This document shows positions 7,216 to 16,283 of a stretch of 64,000 nt of DNA, piece by piece. Position numbers and translations under genes: made by a program. The stretch covers positions 13,569 to 77,568 of the forward strand of contig DASUDI010000021.1 in assembly GCA_036275695.1 (NCBI GenBank), written 5' to 3'. The DNA is from Damh-18 sp036275695. GTDB taxonomy: Bacteria > Patescibacteriota > Minisyncoccia > Phycocordibacterales > UBA918. Numbering within the stretch: the stretch's first letter is position 1; each line of letters begins with the position of its first letter. Below the pieces are notes generated by a model. The model worked only from the letters and a program-made list of their open reading frames with translations. It had not been told where the DNA came from and did no database searches.

Positions 7216-8535
7216 TTAGCCAACGGGAAGATTTGAGGGTGCTTCTGATCGTTTTGAAGGAATGCGATTAAGTGTTGGTGTGGTGACTACCTTTCCAGGA
7301 AAATGAAAGATGGTTGCAAGCTCTTCGGTAGTAAGTACTTTTTTGGTGTCTGCTCCACTATAATTTTCGTACGCTCGTCGTTTGTGTCGATCGAGTTCTT
7401 CCTCCTTCCATTTTAAGGAATTTCGCTCACCTCTATCTTGCCACCACTTCCAATCAACGCCTGAGCGCCACCGCACCCCAATGGCATTACGGTTGAGGTC
7501 ATCGTATGTGCGCCACATGGTATTCATCGCGCCAATTCTCTCTCCAGGTTGAAAGTTTTCTTTTTGAGCGAGATAAATACCGCGAATCGCTGTATTGAAA
7601 GCTGGCTTCGCAAGACTCCGCTCTATTGCTTTTACGGTGTCACGTTCTGTGTCGGTGAGTAACTGCATTGCATTTCCCTTTGTCTCCGCGCCAGCACGCT
7701 TGACTGCGTTTTCGATAATTTTTTTAATTTCATCACGCGCGGGCCCGGTCCAATCAGATGTTTTATGGAGCGATCCTTCTTTAAACGTCATGGCACGATT
7801 TGCGTCAATGAGTATCTGAATCCACATGTACTCGCCCTGACCTATTGATCCAAGGGTCTCAAGGACTGTGGCAATTGGATCAACCTTCTCTTCCTCCTTC
7901 GGCATATCCTTGAGTCCGTAATCAATGTATGTCTTGATAGGATACGCGTCCGCTTTTTTAAGACCATAATGAAATACCATCATAGAGTATTTTTTAGGAT
8001 TCCACGGTATCTCTGCGGTATAATCAATATCGAGCTCGTATACCTCTATACCAGGATATTGTGCATATAGTTGTGTCTCGATAAGATTTTTAAATTTCTT
8101 TTTTGGTGTATTAATATAAAATGAAACTTCACCATGACGCGAGACTATTTCCAGACCATACGTTGGAGGTTTTTTTCCATCAATATACGTTTCTATATGA
8201 TTATCAGGACCTGCAGTCTGATGCATTTGAACGAGCACAAGTTCCATCGCTTCTGGTGATTTAAGAATTTCTTGTGGTAGTCGAATTTCAAGAGTGGTGC
8301 GACCTTGCGCCCAGTCAAATTCTTTTCGTACGTAATCAAGCCATGCCTCAAAAAAAAGAAAAAAAAGTGTAAAAGGGAGCCATACAGGGGCGGTGGCGAC
8401 AATAAATCCGAGTGACTCAGTGGGGACATCAATAAAATTTACAAATACAAATACCATTAGGAGAATACCAAAAAGCGCAAGTATGTATTTACTGTCTATG
8501 CCAAACCCCTCAAAAAATTTTAGAAATGCGTCCAT
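7216..8535 (-). CDS. Conserved CPR-type membrane protein of unknown function
   Basis: A 439-aa protein with two membrane helices near the N-terminus (about 17-38 and 45-66), then a large soluble region. The soluble part has an alternating beta/alpha pattern (TTLEIRLPQEILKSPEAMELVL, split) that recalls the N-terminal part of conjugation-type VirB4/TraC ATPases, but no Walker motifs follow, so it would be an ATPase-less relative. It ends in a charged helix and a Pro/Ser-rich tail. It is co-transcribed with mltG, so an envelope role is plausible. I do not recognise a characterised homologue. Confidence 0.7.
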   Translation of the reverse strand: MDAFLKFFEGFGIDSKYILALFGILLMVFVFVNFIDVPTESLGFIVATAPVWLPFTLFFLFFEAWLDYVRKEFDWAQGRTTLEIRLPQEILKSPEAMELVLVQMHQTAGPDNHIETYIDGKKPPTYGLEIVSRHGEVSFYINTPKKKFKNLIETQLYAQYPGIEVYELDIDYTAEIPWNPKKYSMMVFHYGLKKADAYPIKTYIDYGLKDMPKEEEKVDPIATVLETLGSIGQGEYMWIQILIDANRAMTFKEGSLHKTSDWTGPARDEIKKIIENAVKRAGAETKGNAMQLLTDTERDTVKAIERSLAKPAFNTAIRGIYLAQKENFQPGERIGAMNTMWRTYDDLNRNAIGVRWRSGVDWKWWQDRGERNSLKWKEEELDRHKRRAYENYSGADTKKVLTTEELATIFHFPGKVVTTPTLNRIPSKRSEAPSNLPVG

Positions 8536-8541
8536 GTCTTT

Positions 8542-8547
8542 ATTTTA
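8542..8547 (-). promoter_or_regulatory. -10 box of the membrane protein/mltG operon
   Basis: TAAAAT followed by six bases and the ATG at 8535. There is no good -35; the upstream DNA is the terminator hairpin of the previous unit. The spacing matches the leaderless pattern seen elsewhere in the window. Confidence 0.45.
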
Positions 8548-8551
8548 CTAG

Positions 8552-8588
8552 AAACCCCCAGAAAAACCGAAGGTTTTTCTGGGGGTTT
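8552..8588 (-). terminator. Strong Rho-independent terminator
   Basis: A perfect 17-bp stem (AAACCCCCAGAAAAACC) with a GAA loop and its exact complement. It ends the sigma-like gene whose stop is at 8606. Its symmetry lets it act on both strands. Confidence 0.9.
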
Positions 8589-8605
8589 CTCTGATATAGA
8601 TGCAT

Positions 8606-9643
8606 CTACGCAACAAGGATGTAGTTACCATCTGGTAACCTCTTAAAGAGAGTTGTGTCTTGAAGGTTTACAATAATAGTGTTGTCCTTAACGTAACGTT
8701 CGCGGCGCACTTTATCAATAATCTCCTCACGTGTCAGTGGCCCATGAGTTTGGAGCACATCGCGAAGTACGTCTTTTACAACTCCCGCAGAGTACCCCCA
8801 TTCTGTGAGCGCGTATAAACCTCTTCCCACAAGCACAAATCGCTCATCTTTGATGAGTTCATTATGAGTAGTAGCAACGTGTGCCTTTTTTTCAAAAAGT
8901 GATTTGATTGAGTCCGCAACTTCCTTAAAGTGCATGGGTGAACCATGACGTTTTACCGCGAGATACGCATAGTCTCTGATACCTTTCGCACGTACATTAG
9001 GACTCGATGCGTGACCCCACTCACCAAGCGGATTTTTATCAATTTGTTTAGAAATGCTGAGCCATCGCTTAAATATTGCTTCATCGCGATAGCACTCCTC
9101 AACCTCTCCAAGCTCGTGCTTCAATCGCGCAATAATCTCTTCTTCTGTTATGAGGTCATCTTCACTAAGTGAGTCAAAAATATTTTTGAGCGCTTTCTCT
9201 ACGGTGCCAGAGAGCTTTTGTTCCAAGCACCATCGATAGTTAAACGAGCTGTCTTCCTTGATGCGACGAAATGGCTCACCAACCATAAGAATGAAAAAAA
9301 GATGATTTCGTAGTGAAGAATCTTTCGTAAGTTCGTCAAAAAGCGCTTTCTCATTTACTACGCCTCCAAGCTGTTGAATTGCGTCCTTGAGTTCCTCAAA
9401 CGTATGAGTAAACTCGCGGTATACCGATGACTTCTGAATAGACTGAATACCGTAATTTTCGATCTGACGCACTCGCTCACGGGTGATGCCATATATCTTT
9501 CCAATTGCTTCAAGTGTTTGTGATTCAGAGTTGGCGCCAAGTCCGTACCTCTTTTCGAGAACATCTCGCGCTCTGTCGGGAAGAACAGAAAGAAGTTTCT
9601 TCGTCACCTGTTTTGGTTTGAATGTGATCATAAATTCTTTCAT
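8606..9643 (-). CDS. Sigma-70 region 4 HTH fused to HARE-like winged-helix regulator
   Basis: The N-terminal part has the sigma region 4 helix-turn-helix: LPDRARDVLEKRYGL, LEAIGKIYGITRERVRQIE, the -35-binding motif of RpoD-type sigmas. Sigma regions 1-3 are missing. The middle is helical. The C-terminal 120 residues contain a HARE-HTH-like winged helix (MHFKEVADSIKSLF ... GRGLYALTEWG) as in the RNA polymerase delta subunit, and a further wHTH-like segment (GPLTREEIIDKV). It probably binds promoter DNA or RNA polymerase. Possible starts run from TTG 9685 to ATG 9631. TTG 9685 coincides with a TTGACG -35 box, so ATG 9643 (or 9655) is more likely. Confidence 0.8.
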   Translation of the reverse strand: MKEFMITFKPKQVTKKLLSVLPDRARDVLEKRYGLGANSESQTLEAIGKIYGITRERVRQIENYGIQSIQKSSVYREFTHTFEELKDAIQQLGGVVNEKALFDELTKDSSLRNHLFFILMVGEPFRRIKEDSSFNYRWCLEQKLSGTVEKALKNIFDSLSEDDLITEEEIIARLKHELGEVEECYRDEAIFKRWLSISKQIDKNPLGEWGHASSPNVRAKGIRDYAYLAVKRHGSPMHFKEVADSIKSLFEKKAHVATTHNELIKDERFVLVGRGLYALTEWGYSAGVVKDVLRDVLQTHGPLTREEIIDKVRRERYVKDNTIIVNLQDTTLFKRLPDGNYILVA

Positions 9644-9656
9644 CAAAATATCCATC

Positions 9657-9685
9657 TTTTTATCACAGTATTTTTCTGTCGTCAA
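9657..9685 (-). promoter_or_regulatory. Promoter of the sigma-4/HARE-like gene
   Basis: TTGACG, 17-nt spacer, TAAAAA. The predicted start is near 9650, seven bases before ATG 9643. The -35 box is near consensus and the -10 is weak. Confidence 0.45.
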
Positions 9686-9716
9686 GTTTTTAATAACTCA
9701 GTCAGATTGTACCAGT

Positions 9717-12104
9717 CTACTGGACAATGATATTGATAATTTTGTTAGGGACAAAAACTACGCGCCTCACCTCACCGGTAAGGCGAGAATTTAAAAGCGA
9801 ATCTTGCGTTACTGTGGCAAAAACAACCTCTTCTGGTGCGTCAGTATCTACCTCAACAGTTCCACGCATTTTACCGTTGATTTGGACACCGATAGTGGTC
9901 CTTTTTGTGATGATTTTTGTAACGTCTGCAACTGGTAGTAATTCGTTATGAATTGATGTTATATTTCCTTCATTGCTCCACAGTTCCTCTGCTAGGTGAG
10001 GGGCAAATGGCGCGAGCATGCGAAGGAATGTTTGATATGAATCATGACTTAATCCATGTTGTTCCGCGTGATTTACAAAAATCATAAGTGCACTGATTGC
10101 GGTATTAAATTTATAAAGCATGATGTCACTCGTTACCTTCTGAATTGTTTTTTGAAGCAACTGCGTTGTTTCAGTGTTCTCCTGAGTACTTATTTTGTGT
10201 TCATGTAATCCGTTTACACGCTCAAGAAAGCGTCTGATGCCCGCTATACCACCCACATCCCACGGATAACTTCCTGGCTCCCCGTAGGGACCCATGAACG
10301 CAAGAAACATTTTGACCGTATCCGCACCAAGGAGAGTAACCTGCGCGTCGGGATCGATAACATTTCCTTTTGATTTACTCATTTTATTACCATCAGGACC
10401 TAACACAAGACCACGGTTCACGCGCTTGCGGTACGGCTCCGTTTCAGCAACTAATCCAAGTGAGTAAAGTGCCTTATGCCAAAATCGTGAATACAAAAGG
10501 TGCATGGTGGTATGCTCAGATCCACCAAAGTAGACATCAATCGGTAGCCACGCATCCTGATTTTCTTGTGTGCAGAACGTTTCATTGTTATGGGTGTCAA
10601 GATAGCGCAGGTAGTACCACGAAGAATCAACAAAAGTATCCATAGTTTCAACCTCAGGCGTCCATCCCTCGCCGAATATGCGTTCAGTGCGTTCCTTTAA
10701 TTCTGAACTTTTCGCAAGTGGTGGTTCGCCTGTGGGGGTGAAATCAACATCAGTGGGCAAATGCCATGGAAGATGCTCGCGAGGAATCGAGTGAGGTACT
10801 CCCTCGGGGCTATATACAATGGGTATCGGCACACCCCAATACCGTTGGCGACCAATTGACCAGTCGCGAAGACGATAGGTGTTTGTAAGTCTTCCTCCCA
10901 CGTGCTCAGCTATTGCTTTTTTTGCTTGCTCTGAATGCATGCCGTCATAGGGGCCTGAATTTTTGAGCACGCCCACACGAGTTGTGGGTAATTCGTCAAT
11001 AGTTTCAGAGTCAATTACTGAAATGATGTTAATGTTATATTTTTTAGCAAAAGCGAAATCACGTTCATCGTGCGCAGGGACTGCCATGATGGCACCGGTG
11101 CCATATGCTTTAAGTACGTAGTCTGCGATGTATACGGGTATCGACTCTCCATTTGCGGGGTTTACTGCGGTTATTCCAATGAGACACACTCCTGTCTTTT
11201 CTTTTTCATTTTTGGTTCGAGTAACATCATCCTTTGTGGCAGTCGCGCGTATATACGCATCGACCGCATCCCAGTTTTTAATGCTTGCTTTATGCTTCTG
11301 TACAAGGTCATGTTCGGGTGCGAGAACGAGATACGTTGTACCGTAGAGTGTGTCGGGACGAGTGGTAAATACGGTTACACTGTCTCCTGTAGAAAGTGGA
11401 AAATCTATTTCCGCGCCTCTGCTTCTCCCAATCCACTGACGCTGTGCTTCCTTGATATATTCAGGCCATTCGGTGAGTGTGTCGAGATCATCAATGAGCG
11501 CATCAGCAAATTGCGTAATGCGAAGCATCCATTGAGGCATCTCCTTTCGAATAATTTCATCACCTGAACGTTCACATAACCCATTATGGACTTGTTCGTT
11601 GGCAATAACGGTATTGCATCCAGGACACCAATTTACCATTGCCGTACCCCGATACGCAATGTCATTTTCAAAAAATTGCGTAAACATCCACTGTGTCCAT
11701 TTATAATACTCTGGATCAGTTGATTGTGTGGTTTTATCCCATGAAAATGAGTTACCCATGCTCTCCAACTGTTTAGTCATGTAGGTGATGTTTTCAGTAG
11801 TCCATATATCAGGATTCTTACCATGTTTTATCGCTGCGTTTTCCGCAGGAAGTCCAAACGCGTCAAAGCCAATGGGAAAAAGAACTTGTTTCCCCTTCAT
11901 GCGTGCAGCGCGCGCATAAATATCTACCACCGCAAACGCATGCCAGTGACCTATATGAAGATTTCCAGATGGGTATGGCCACTCGACAAGTATATATTCT
12001 TTCTCCCTTTTTTTGTCGCGAGTACCAACGTCATAGATTCTTTGCTCCTTCCATTGTTTCTGCCATTTCTGTTCAATGGAAATGTGGTCGAACTTCTTGT
12101 GCAT
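9717..12104 (-). CDS. leuS: Leucyl-tRNA synthetase
   Basis: Charges tRNA-Leu in the cytoplasm. The 795-aa class I synthetase has the HIGH signature in GNLHIGHWHAF (about residue 50), the LeuRS-specific IGFDAFGLPAENAA, the CP1 editing domain (with TRPDTLYGTTYLVLAPEH and VPAHDERDFAFAKKY), a Cys pair in WCPGCNTV, the catalytic NKMSKSKGNV and a C-terminal anticodon-binding and LeuRS tail (QINGKMRGTV). It is at the short end of the family but no domain is missing. It stands alone between the sigma-like gene and a membrane protein gene. Confidence 0.98.
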   Translation of the reverse strand: MHKKFDHISIEQKWQKQWKEQRIYDVGTRDKKREKEYILVEWPYPSGNLHIGHWHAFAVVDIYARAARMKGKQVLFPIGFDAFGLPAENAAIKHGKNPDIWTTENITYMTKQLESMGNSFSWDKTTQSTDPEYYKWTQWMFTQFFENDIAYRGTAMVNWCPGCNTVIANEQVHNGLCERSGDEIIRKEMPQWMLRITQFADALIDDLDTLTEWPEYIKEAQRQWIGRSRGAEIDFPLSTGDSVTVFTTRPDTLYGTTYLVLAPEHDLVQKHKASIKNWDAVDAYIRATATKDDVTRTKNEKEKTGVCLIGITAVNPANGESIPVYIADYVLKAYGTGAIMAVPAHDERDFAFAKKYNINIISVIDSETIDELPTTRVGVLKNSGPYDGMHSEQAKKAIAEHVGGRLTNTYRLRDWSIGRQRYWGVPIPIVYSPEGVPHSIPREHLPWHLPTDVDFTPTGEPPLAKSSELKERTERIFGEGWTPEVETMDTFVDSSWYYLRYLDTHNNETFCTQENQDAWLPIDVYFGGSEHTTMHLLYSRFWHKALYSLGLVAETEPYRKRVNRGLVLGPDGNKMSKSKGNVIDPDAQVTLLGADTVKMFLAFMGPYGEPGSYPWDVGGIAGIRRFLERVNGLHEHKISTQENTETTQLLQKTIQKVTSDIMLYKFNTAISALMIFVNHAEQHGLSHDSYQTFLRMLAPFAPHLAEELWSNEGNITSIHNELLPVADVTKIITKRTTIGVQINGKMRGTVEVDTDAPEEVVFATVTQDSLLNSRLTGEVRRVVFVPNKIINIIVQ

Positions 12105-12158
12105 ACTAAATAACGCTTAAAATAAAGATAATTTTGTAAAATACTACACTGTAATGAC

Positions 12159-13064
12159 TTATTTTAGAATAGAAGTATCGGTAATTACGCGAGTGTAGCA
12201 CCAGTCACCACTGCCGTGTTCCCAGGTAATTGGCCTGCTCAGCGAATCAAGTGGCGTTGAATAGTTTATGTATTCTTCACCAAGTTTTGATGATGTGTAG
12301 AATTGAGCGCAAAGTTTATAGGTACTTTCATCTACTACGTCATATGTATATGGTGTACGTGTCTTCGGTGCGTGCGGTACTTCGATACCCACAAAAGTCG
12401 CTTCTAGATTAGTGGGAAGTGTTTTGTTTGTGTAGTAGTAGACTTCTATCTGTGATTGTATAATTATGAGATCTTGCACTTGTTTATCATCGAGCCGCAT
12501 CTCACGAACTTCCGCAGGTCCTTCCATATTTGTATAGCCGAAAATAATAGATGCGATAACAAATATCGATGCCATGATGCCATATTTTTGTGAATCACGT
12601 TCATGTGTCTGCCAGTATCCGCGCACATCAAAAATGTAGTAGGTAAATGCACTCCCCACAACCGCGAGAAATACACACGCTTTAAGGATAAAGCGCACAG
12701 TGAGTTCACCATTGAGAAAAGTGTTTATAATCATAACAAGATCACCAAGCAATACCCCGCCACCAATAAGCAACGATAAGTACATGAGCCAGCGAGTGAG
12801 TGAAAGATATGAGCCATCATGTACTCGTCGTGCACGATTTACAAGTTTCGTAAGTGAAACATACGTTGGGAAGAAAACTATGAGCATCGCAATAGCAACA
12901 CGTATATTTGACGCTGCGCTCTCATACTCCCAATAAGCATTTACCTCATCTGGGTAGATAATGGTTATAGTGCCCAAAAAGAGCATAATGAGCGCAGTGA
13001 GCGACACGTAAAGCGAGATGAGAGCGCCTAACTGGATCGCGAAGTTCTTTGCATTGTGTTCCAT
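12159..13064 (-). CDS. Multi-spanning membrane protein with extracytoplasmic C-terminal domain (DUF5671-like)
   Basis: From ATG 13064 the protein is 301 aa. It has about five hydrophobic helices in residues 1-180, spaced like DUF5671 proteins, then a soluble domain of about 120 aa (DDKQVQDLIIIQSQIEVYYYTN) ending in a Cys-bearing segment. That last domain resembles the pilin-like/type II secretion C-terminal modules often seen in CPR proteins. Function is unknown. A longer in-frame start at 13145 would reach into the divergent promoter region and is less likely. Confidence 0.65.
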   Translation of the reverse strand: MEHNAKNFAIQLGALISLYVSLTALIMLFLGTITIIYPDEVNAYWEYESAASNIRVAIAMLIVFFPTYVSLTKLVNRARRVHDGSYLSLTRWLMYLSLLIGGGVLLGDLVMIINTFLNGELTVRFILKACVFLAVVGSAFTYYIFDVRGYWQTHERDSQKYGIMASIFVIASIIFGYTNMEGPAEVREMRLDDKQVQDLIIIQSQIEVYYYTNKTLPTNLEATFVGIEVPHAPKTRTPYTYDVVDESTYKLCAQFYTSSKLGEEYINYSTPLDSLSRPITWEHGSGDWCYTRVITDTSILK

Positions 13065-13071
13065 GTATTGT

Positions 13072-13100
13072 ATTGTGCATCCGATACTCATTTTTGTAAA
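13072..13100 (-). promoter_or_regulatory. Promoter of the DUF5671-like gene
   Basis: TTTACA, 17-nt spacer, CACAAT, then seven bases and ATG 13064. It again predicts a near-zero leader and supports the shorter start. Confidence 0.45.
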
Positions 13101-13127
13101 CAGACCACTGATGTGTGGCGAGTGTGG

Positions 13128-13133
13128 TATGAT
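13128..13133 (+). promoter_or_regulatory. -10 box of the DUF3467 gene
   Basis: TGG-TATGAT, an extended -10, 32 nt before the ATG at 13166, divergent from the promoter at 13072-13100. No clear -35. Confidence 0.4.
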
Positions 13134-13165
13134 TACGAAAATCATTATTTAATAAATGCATATTC

Positions 13166-13435
13166 ATGAAATCAGATGACCTACAAAAAGCACCAAAGAT
13201 GTTTTGTGAGAATATTAAGATAGGTTTTACGCCAGAATATTTTGTACTTGGGCTTAGTTCGGGATCACAAGCAACCATCTATTCACTCACACCTCAACAC
13301 GCCAAGCGACTCCAACAGTATCTTGCGCACGAGATAGAACAATATGAGAAATCACATGATGTCATTAGTGCTGAATGGAACCCGAATATTGTGAGCCCAG
13401 TGCAACACATCAAGCCCCCAGGAGATTTAAGTTAG
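13166..13435 (+). CDS. DUF3467 family protein
   Basis: An 89-aa protein of a widespread family of unknown function. The pattern is clear: FTPEYFVLGLSSGS, then IYSLTPQHAKRLQQYLAHEIEQYEK, with a variable acidic C-terminus. It has no signal or membrane helix. It is one of only four plus-strand protein genes here and stands alone, with a terminator right after it. No Shine-Dalgarno site is present. Family assignment is confident; function is not known. Confidence 0.85.
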   Translation: MKSDDLQKAPKMFCENIKIGFTPEYFVLGLSSGSQATIYSLTPQHAKRLQQYLAHEIEQYEKSHDVISAEWNPNIVSPVQHIKPPGDLS

Positions 13436-13440
13436 CTGTA

Positions 13441-13470
13441 TCAAAACCCCACGTATGCGTGGAGTTTTGA
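13441..13470. terminator. Bidirectional terminator between convergent genes
   Basis: TCAAAAC-CCCACG, loop TATG, CGTGG-AGTTTTGA. It lies exactly between the plus-strand gene ending at 13435 and the minus-strand gene ending at 13471, so it can serve both. Confidence 0.7.
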
Positions 13471-14016
13471 TTAAGTGGTGGGATGTGTATTAGTTCTTGT
13501 TTTCAAAATGTAGGTATACCACACAACGAGAAATGCAAATAGAATCGCTGCCAAAAGTGGAAAGGTAACAAAACCAAACTCAAACATAAATCGCTTCGCA
13601 CAATCTCCTCCCGAGCTTGGGCAAGCTATGAATGAAGACCCACCCATTTGTATGTAGTGATGATACAGTGATATGACAAGCCCAATCCATGAGAGTACAA
13701 TTCCATGACGAGGCATGAAGCGCTCCTTAAAATATAGGGCGGTGAGTACGAGTGGCACTTGTGTCCACAACATCATTCGCTCAAGCCAACAAAATCCGCA
13801 CGGGACAAGACCAAATACCTCAGAATAGAGGAGCGTAAGAAGTGTAGCGAAAAACGTAAGAAAAAGTGCCCCATGCATACCTACCTTTTCAATAATCTCG
13901 CGAAAATTTTGCTTAGTACGCAAATCAATGAAGAGGAGCACTCCAAATACCCCTAGTATAAGTGACGTAGTCGCAAGCAGAATGTTTGTCTGCTGGATGA
14001 GTTCGATGGTCACCAT
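13471..14016 (-). CDS. Disulfide bond formation protein, DsbB/BdbC family
   Basis: Four-helix membrane oxidoreductase that passes electrons from a thioredoxin-like partner to quinone. The 181-aa protein has hydrophobic helices near 13-31, 48-68, 77-94 and 148-170, the quinone-proximal CxxC as VPCGFCWLERMM and the second, mobile Cys pair in IACPSSGGDC. Both pairs are intact, so it should be active. The partner gene with CPHC lies 6 nt upstream in the same operon. The pair likely oxidises the many Cys-bearing surface proteins encoded later in the window. Confidence 0.92.
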   Translation of the reverse strand: MVTIELIQQTNILLATTSLILGVFGVLLFIDLRTKQNFREIIEKVGMHGALFLTFFATLLTLLYSEVFGLVPCGFCWLERMMLWTQVPLVLTALYFKERFMPRHGIVLSWIGLVISLYHHYIQMGGSSFIACPSSGGDCAKRFMFEFGFVTFPLLAAILFAFLVVWYTYILKTRTNTHPTT

Positions 14017-14022
14017 ACTGGT

Positions 14023-14427
14023 TTAAGATTGTGGAGGTGTGGGTATCACGCACCCCGTCTTTTCAGCAAGTTTTTCAAATGTTAATTCCCCATTCTCTCG
14101 TGAACCATCAGCAAAAACCCACGTAGGGTACCCCGTAATTTCCTTATCAATGCAAATTGGTAATTGACCTTTGCCATCTGGCGTTGAACACTCTACGTAG
14201 GGTAATTTCTTTGAATTATTAAAAAGTTTCTTTTGCGCCTGGCAGTGTGGACACCAATATGCTCCGTAGAATGTGGCACCACTATCTCCAATGCACTGCG
14301 CGAATGTGTCGTATGGAGTCACTGAATTTGTCGCGGTATCGGACTCTTTATTTGAAAGTGTTTTAATGCCAATCACTCCGCCCACTATAAGAATGGCCAC
14401 GATAATGTATATGTGTGTTGTTTTCAT
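14023..14427 (-). CDS. Membrane-anchored thioredoxin-like protein (CPHC)
   Basis: A 134-aa protein from ATG 14427: one N-terminal membrane helix (about 5-22), then a small thioredoxin fold with the active site YWCPHCQ, the cis-Pro loop TGYPTW and a second Cys pair (VECSTPDGKGQLPICI). CPHC is the redox motif of DsbA, which suggests a disulfide donor, while the overall size resembles the Trx-like modules often found with VKOR or DsbB in CPR genomes. It is first in an operon with DsbB. An upstream in-frame ATG at 14448 is in the predicted promoter and is rejected. Confidence 0.9.
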   Translation of the reverse strand: MKTTHIYIIVAILIVGGVIGIKTLSNKESDTATNSVTPYDTFAQCIGDSGATFYGAYWCPHCQAQKKLFNNSKKLPYVECSTPDGKGQLPICIDKEITGYPTWVFADGSRENGELTFEKLAEKTGCVIPTPPQS

Positions 14428-14434
14428 ATGCGTA

Positions 14435-14443
14435 AGTATATCA
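14435..14443 (-). promoter_or_regulatory. Extended -10 promoter of the thioredoxin/DsbB operon
   Basis: TGA-TATACT followed by seven bases and ATG 14427. It predicts a leaderless message and supports the start chosen for the thioredoxin-like gene. Confidence 0.55.
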
Positions 14444-14472
14444 TACACAATGAATATACAAGTAACACATCA

Positions 14473-16272
14473 CTACCCTCTCCGAGTGCGTGAACGCTCT
14501 CCCTCTTTCAAAACCTGTTTACGAAGTCGTACTGACTGTGGCGTTACTTCAAGATAATCATCGTCACTCATAATTTCAAGTCCGATTTCAATACTTAATG
14601 GTCGGTGAGGGGTGAGCATAATGGCGTCATCCGAACCCGATGCACGAACGTTTGTGAGCTGTTTGCCCTTTGTGGGGTTTACCATCATTTCTTCACCTTT
14701 TGAAGTATTGCCAATTATCATGCCTTCGTATACCTCAGCGCCTGGTCCTACATAGAGTTCACCTCTATCTTGTAGGTTCCATAACGAAAATCCAAGTGCC
14801 TTCCCTGATGCCATTGAGACCATTGATCCCGTTTGTCGTTTCTTTATCTCACCCGCGTATGGCTTAAAGCCAATGACGGTTGAACATAAAATGCCTTCGC
14901 CGCGTGTATCAACAATAAATTGATTTTTATACCCAAGAAGTCCGCGCGTAGGTCCTTCGAGGATAATGCGCACCTGGTCTCCGTGCATAATCATATTGGT
15001 CATAATAAACCCTCGTCTACCAAGTTTTTCAATTACCGCACCTTGATACTCACTCGGTATATCGACAGTCACTTCTTCAAAAGGCTCGTACTTCCCATCT
15101 GCGCGCTCCTCAATGATGGCTTGTGGTTGTGAGACTTGCAATTCATATCCCTCGCGACGCATGTTTTCAAGAAGAATGGATATATGCATTTCTCCACGTC
15201 CATATACTTTAAAAATATCGCCGGTACCAAAATCAACTTTGAGGCCAACGTTAATTTCTAGCTCCTTTTCAAGTCGCTCGCGTATTTGTCGTGAGGTCAC
15301 GAACTTTCCTTCTCTCCCTGCGAATGGAGAATTATTGACAAGAAAATCAAGTGCGATAGTCGGTTGATCGACCGCTATCGCGGGGAGTGGAGTGGCACTC
15401 TCGGTGTCAGTGAGAGTCTCGCCAATATATATATCCTCAAATCCAGACACGATAACAATATCACCTGCGTAGGCAACGTCAGACTCAACGCGTTCGATAC
15501 CCTTAAAGGTAAAAAGTTTTGTAACCTTCCCTTTTCGAAATGAGCCACCATCATGAATGATGAATAGGTTTTGTCCGTTCTTAATTGCGCCCTCATAAAT
15601 ACGTGCGATAGCAAGTCTTCCAAGAAAATTATCATAGCCAAGATTAAATACCTGCGCTCGGAGCGGAGATCCTTCTACATAACTCTGTGCGGGTGGTACT
15701 TTCTCAAGAATGGTATCAAGAAGTGGCGTGAGATCTTTTCGTTCATCACTGAGCGCGCGCATCGCGACACCATCACGACCAATAGCGTACACAACAGTAA
15801 AGTCCGCCTGCTCATCATTTGCGCCAAGTTCAAGGAAAAGTTCGAGCACCAATTCTTCAGCGTGAGCGGGGTTTGCTGCGGGTTTATCAATTTTGTTAAT
15901 TACTACAATTGGTTTAAGGCCGAGTTCGAGTGATTTTTTGAGTACAAAACGCGTTTGTGGCATCGGACCTTCTTGTGCATCTACGACGAGGAGTACAGAA
16001 TCTATGGAACGAAGTACACGTTCTACCTCTGAGCCAAAGTCAGCGTGTCCGGGAGTGTCAACAATATTTATCTTAGTATCTTTATAGGTAATCGAAGTAT
16101 TTTTCGCGTAAATGGTGATGCCGCGTTCCTTTTCAAGCGCGTTAGAATCCATAGAGGCAGTTTCATCCGAGAGTGCGCCTGTTTGCTTCATGATTGCATC
16201 AGTGAGTGTTGTCTTTCCGTGGTCTACGTGCGCAATGATAGCGATATTTCGTGTTTCTTGTGTATGTGACAT
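14473..16272 (-). CDS. typA: Translational GTPase TypA/BipA
   Basis: Ribosome-associated GTPase involved in assembly and stress adaptation. The 599-aa protein shows G1 AHVDHGKTTLTD, the switch Thr in ERGITI, G3 DTPGHADFG, G4 NKIDKP, then domain II, an EF-G-like domain III/V (GRGEMHISILLENMRREG, split) and the BipA-specific C-terminal domain ending in a basic tail. Full length for the family. Its promoter and 5' leader with a hairpin are described separately. It is divergent from the small gene at 16384. Confidence 0.98.
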   Translation of the reverse strand: MSHTQETRNIAIIAHVDHGKTTLTDAIMKQTGALSDETASMDSNALEKERGITIYAKNTSITYKDTKINIVDTPGHADFGSEVERVLRSIDSVLLVVDAQEGPMPQTRFVLKKSLELGLKPIVVINKIDKPAANPAHAEELVLELFLELGANDEQADFTVVYAIGRDGVAMRALSDERKDLTPLLDTILEKVPPAQSYVEGSPLRAQVFNLGYDNFLGRLAIARIYEGAIKNGQNLFIIHDGGSFRKGKVTKLFTFKGIERVESDVAYAGDIVIVSGFEDIYIGETLTDTESATPLPAIAVDQPTIALDFLVNNSPFAGREGKFVTSRQIRERLEKELEINVGLKVDFGTGDIFKVYGRGEMHISILLENMRREGYELQVSQPQAIIEERADGKYEPFEEVTVDIPSEYQGAVIEKLGRRGFIMTNMIMHGDQVRIILEGPTRGLLGYKNQFIVDTRGEGILCSTVIGFKPYAGEIKKRQTGSMVSMASGKALGFSLWNLQDRGELYVGPGAEVYEGMIIGNTSKGEEMMVNPTKGKQLTNVRASGSDDAIMLTPHRPLSIEIGLEIMSDDDYLEVTPQSVRLRKQVLKEGERSRTRRG

Positions 16273-16283
16273 AAAATAAAAAT

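Noticed and set aside
11070..11567. Plus-strand frame of 165 codons opposite leuS
   Set aside because: Composition is that of reverse-complemented coding DNA; leuS motifs on the other strand are unmistakable.
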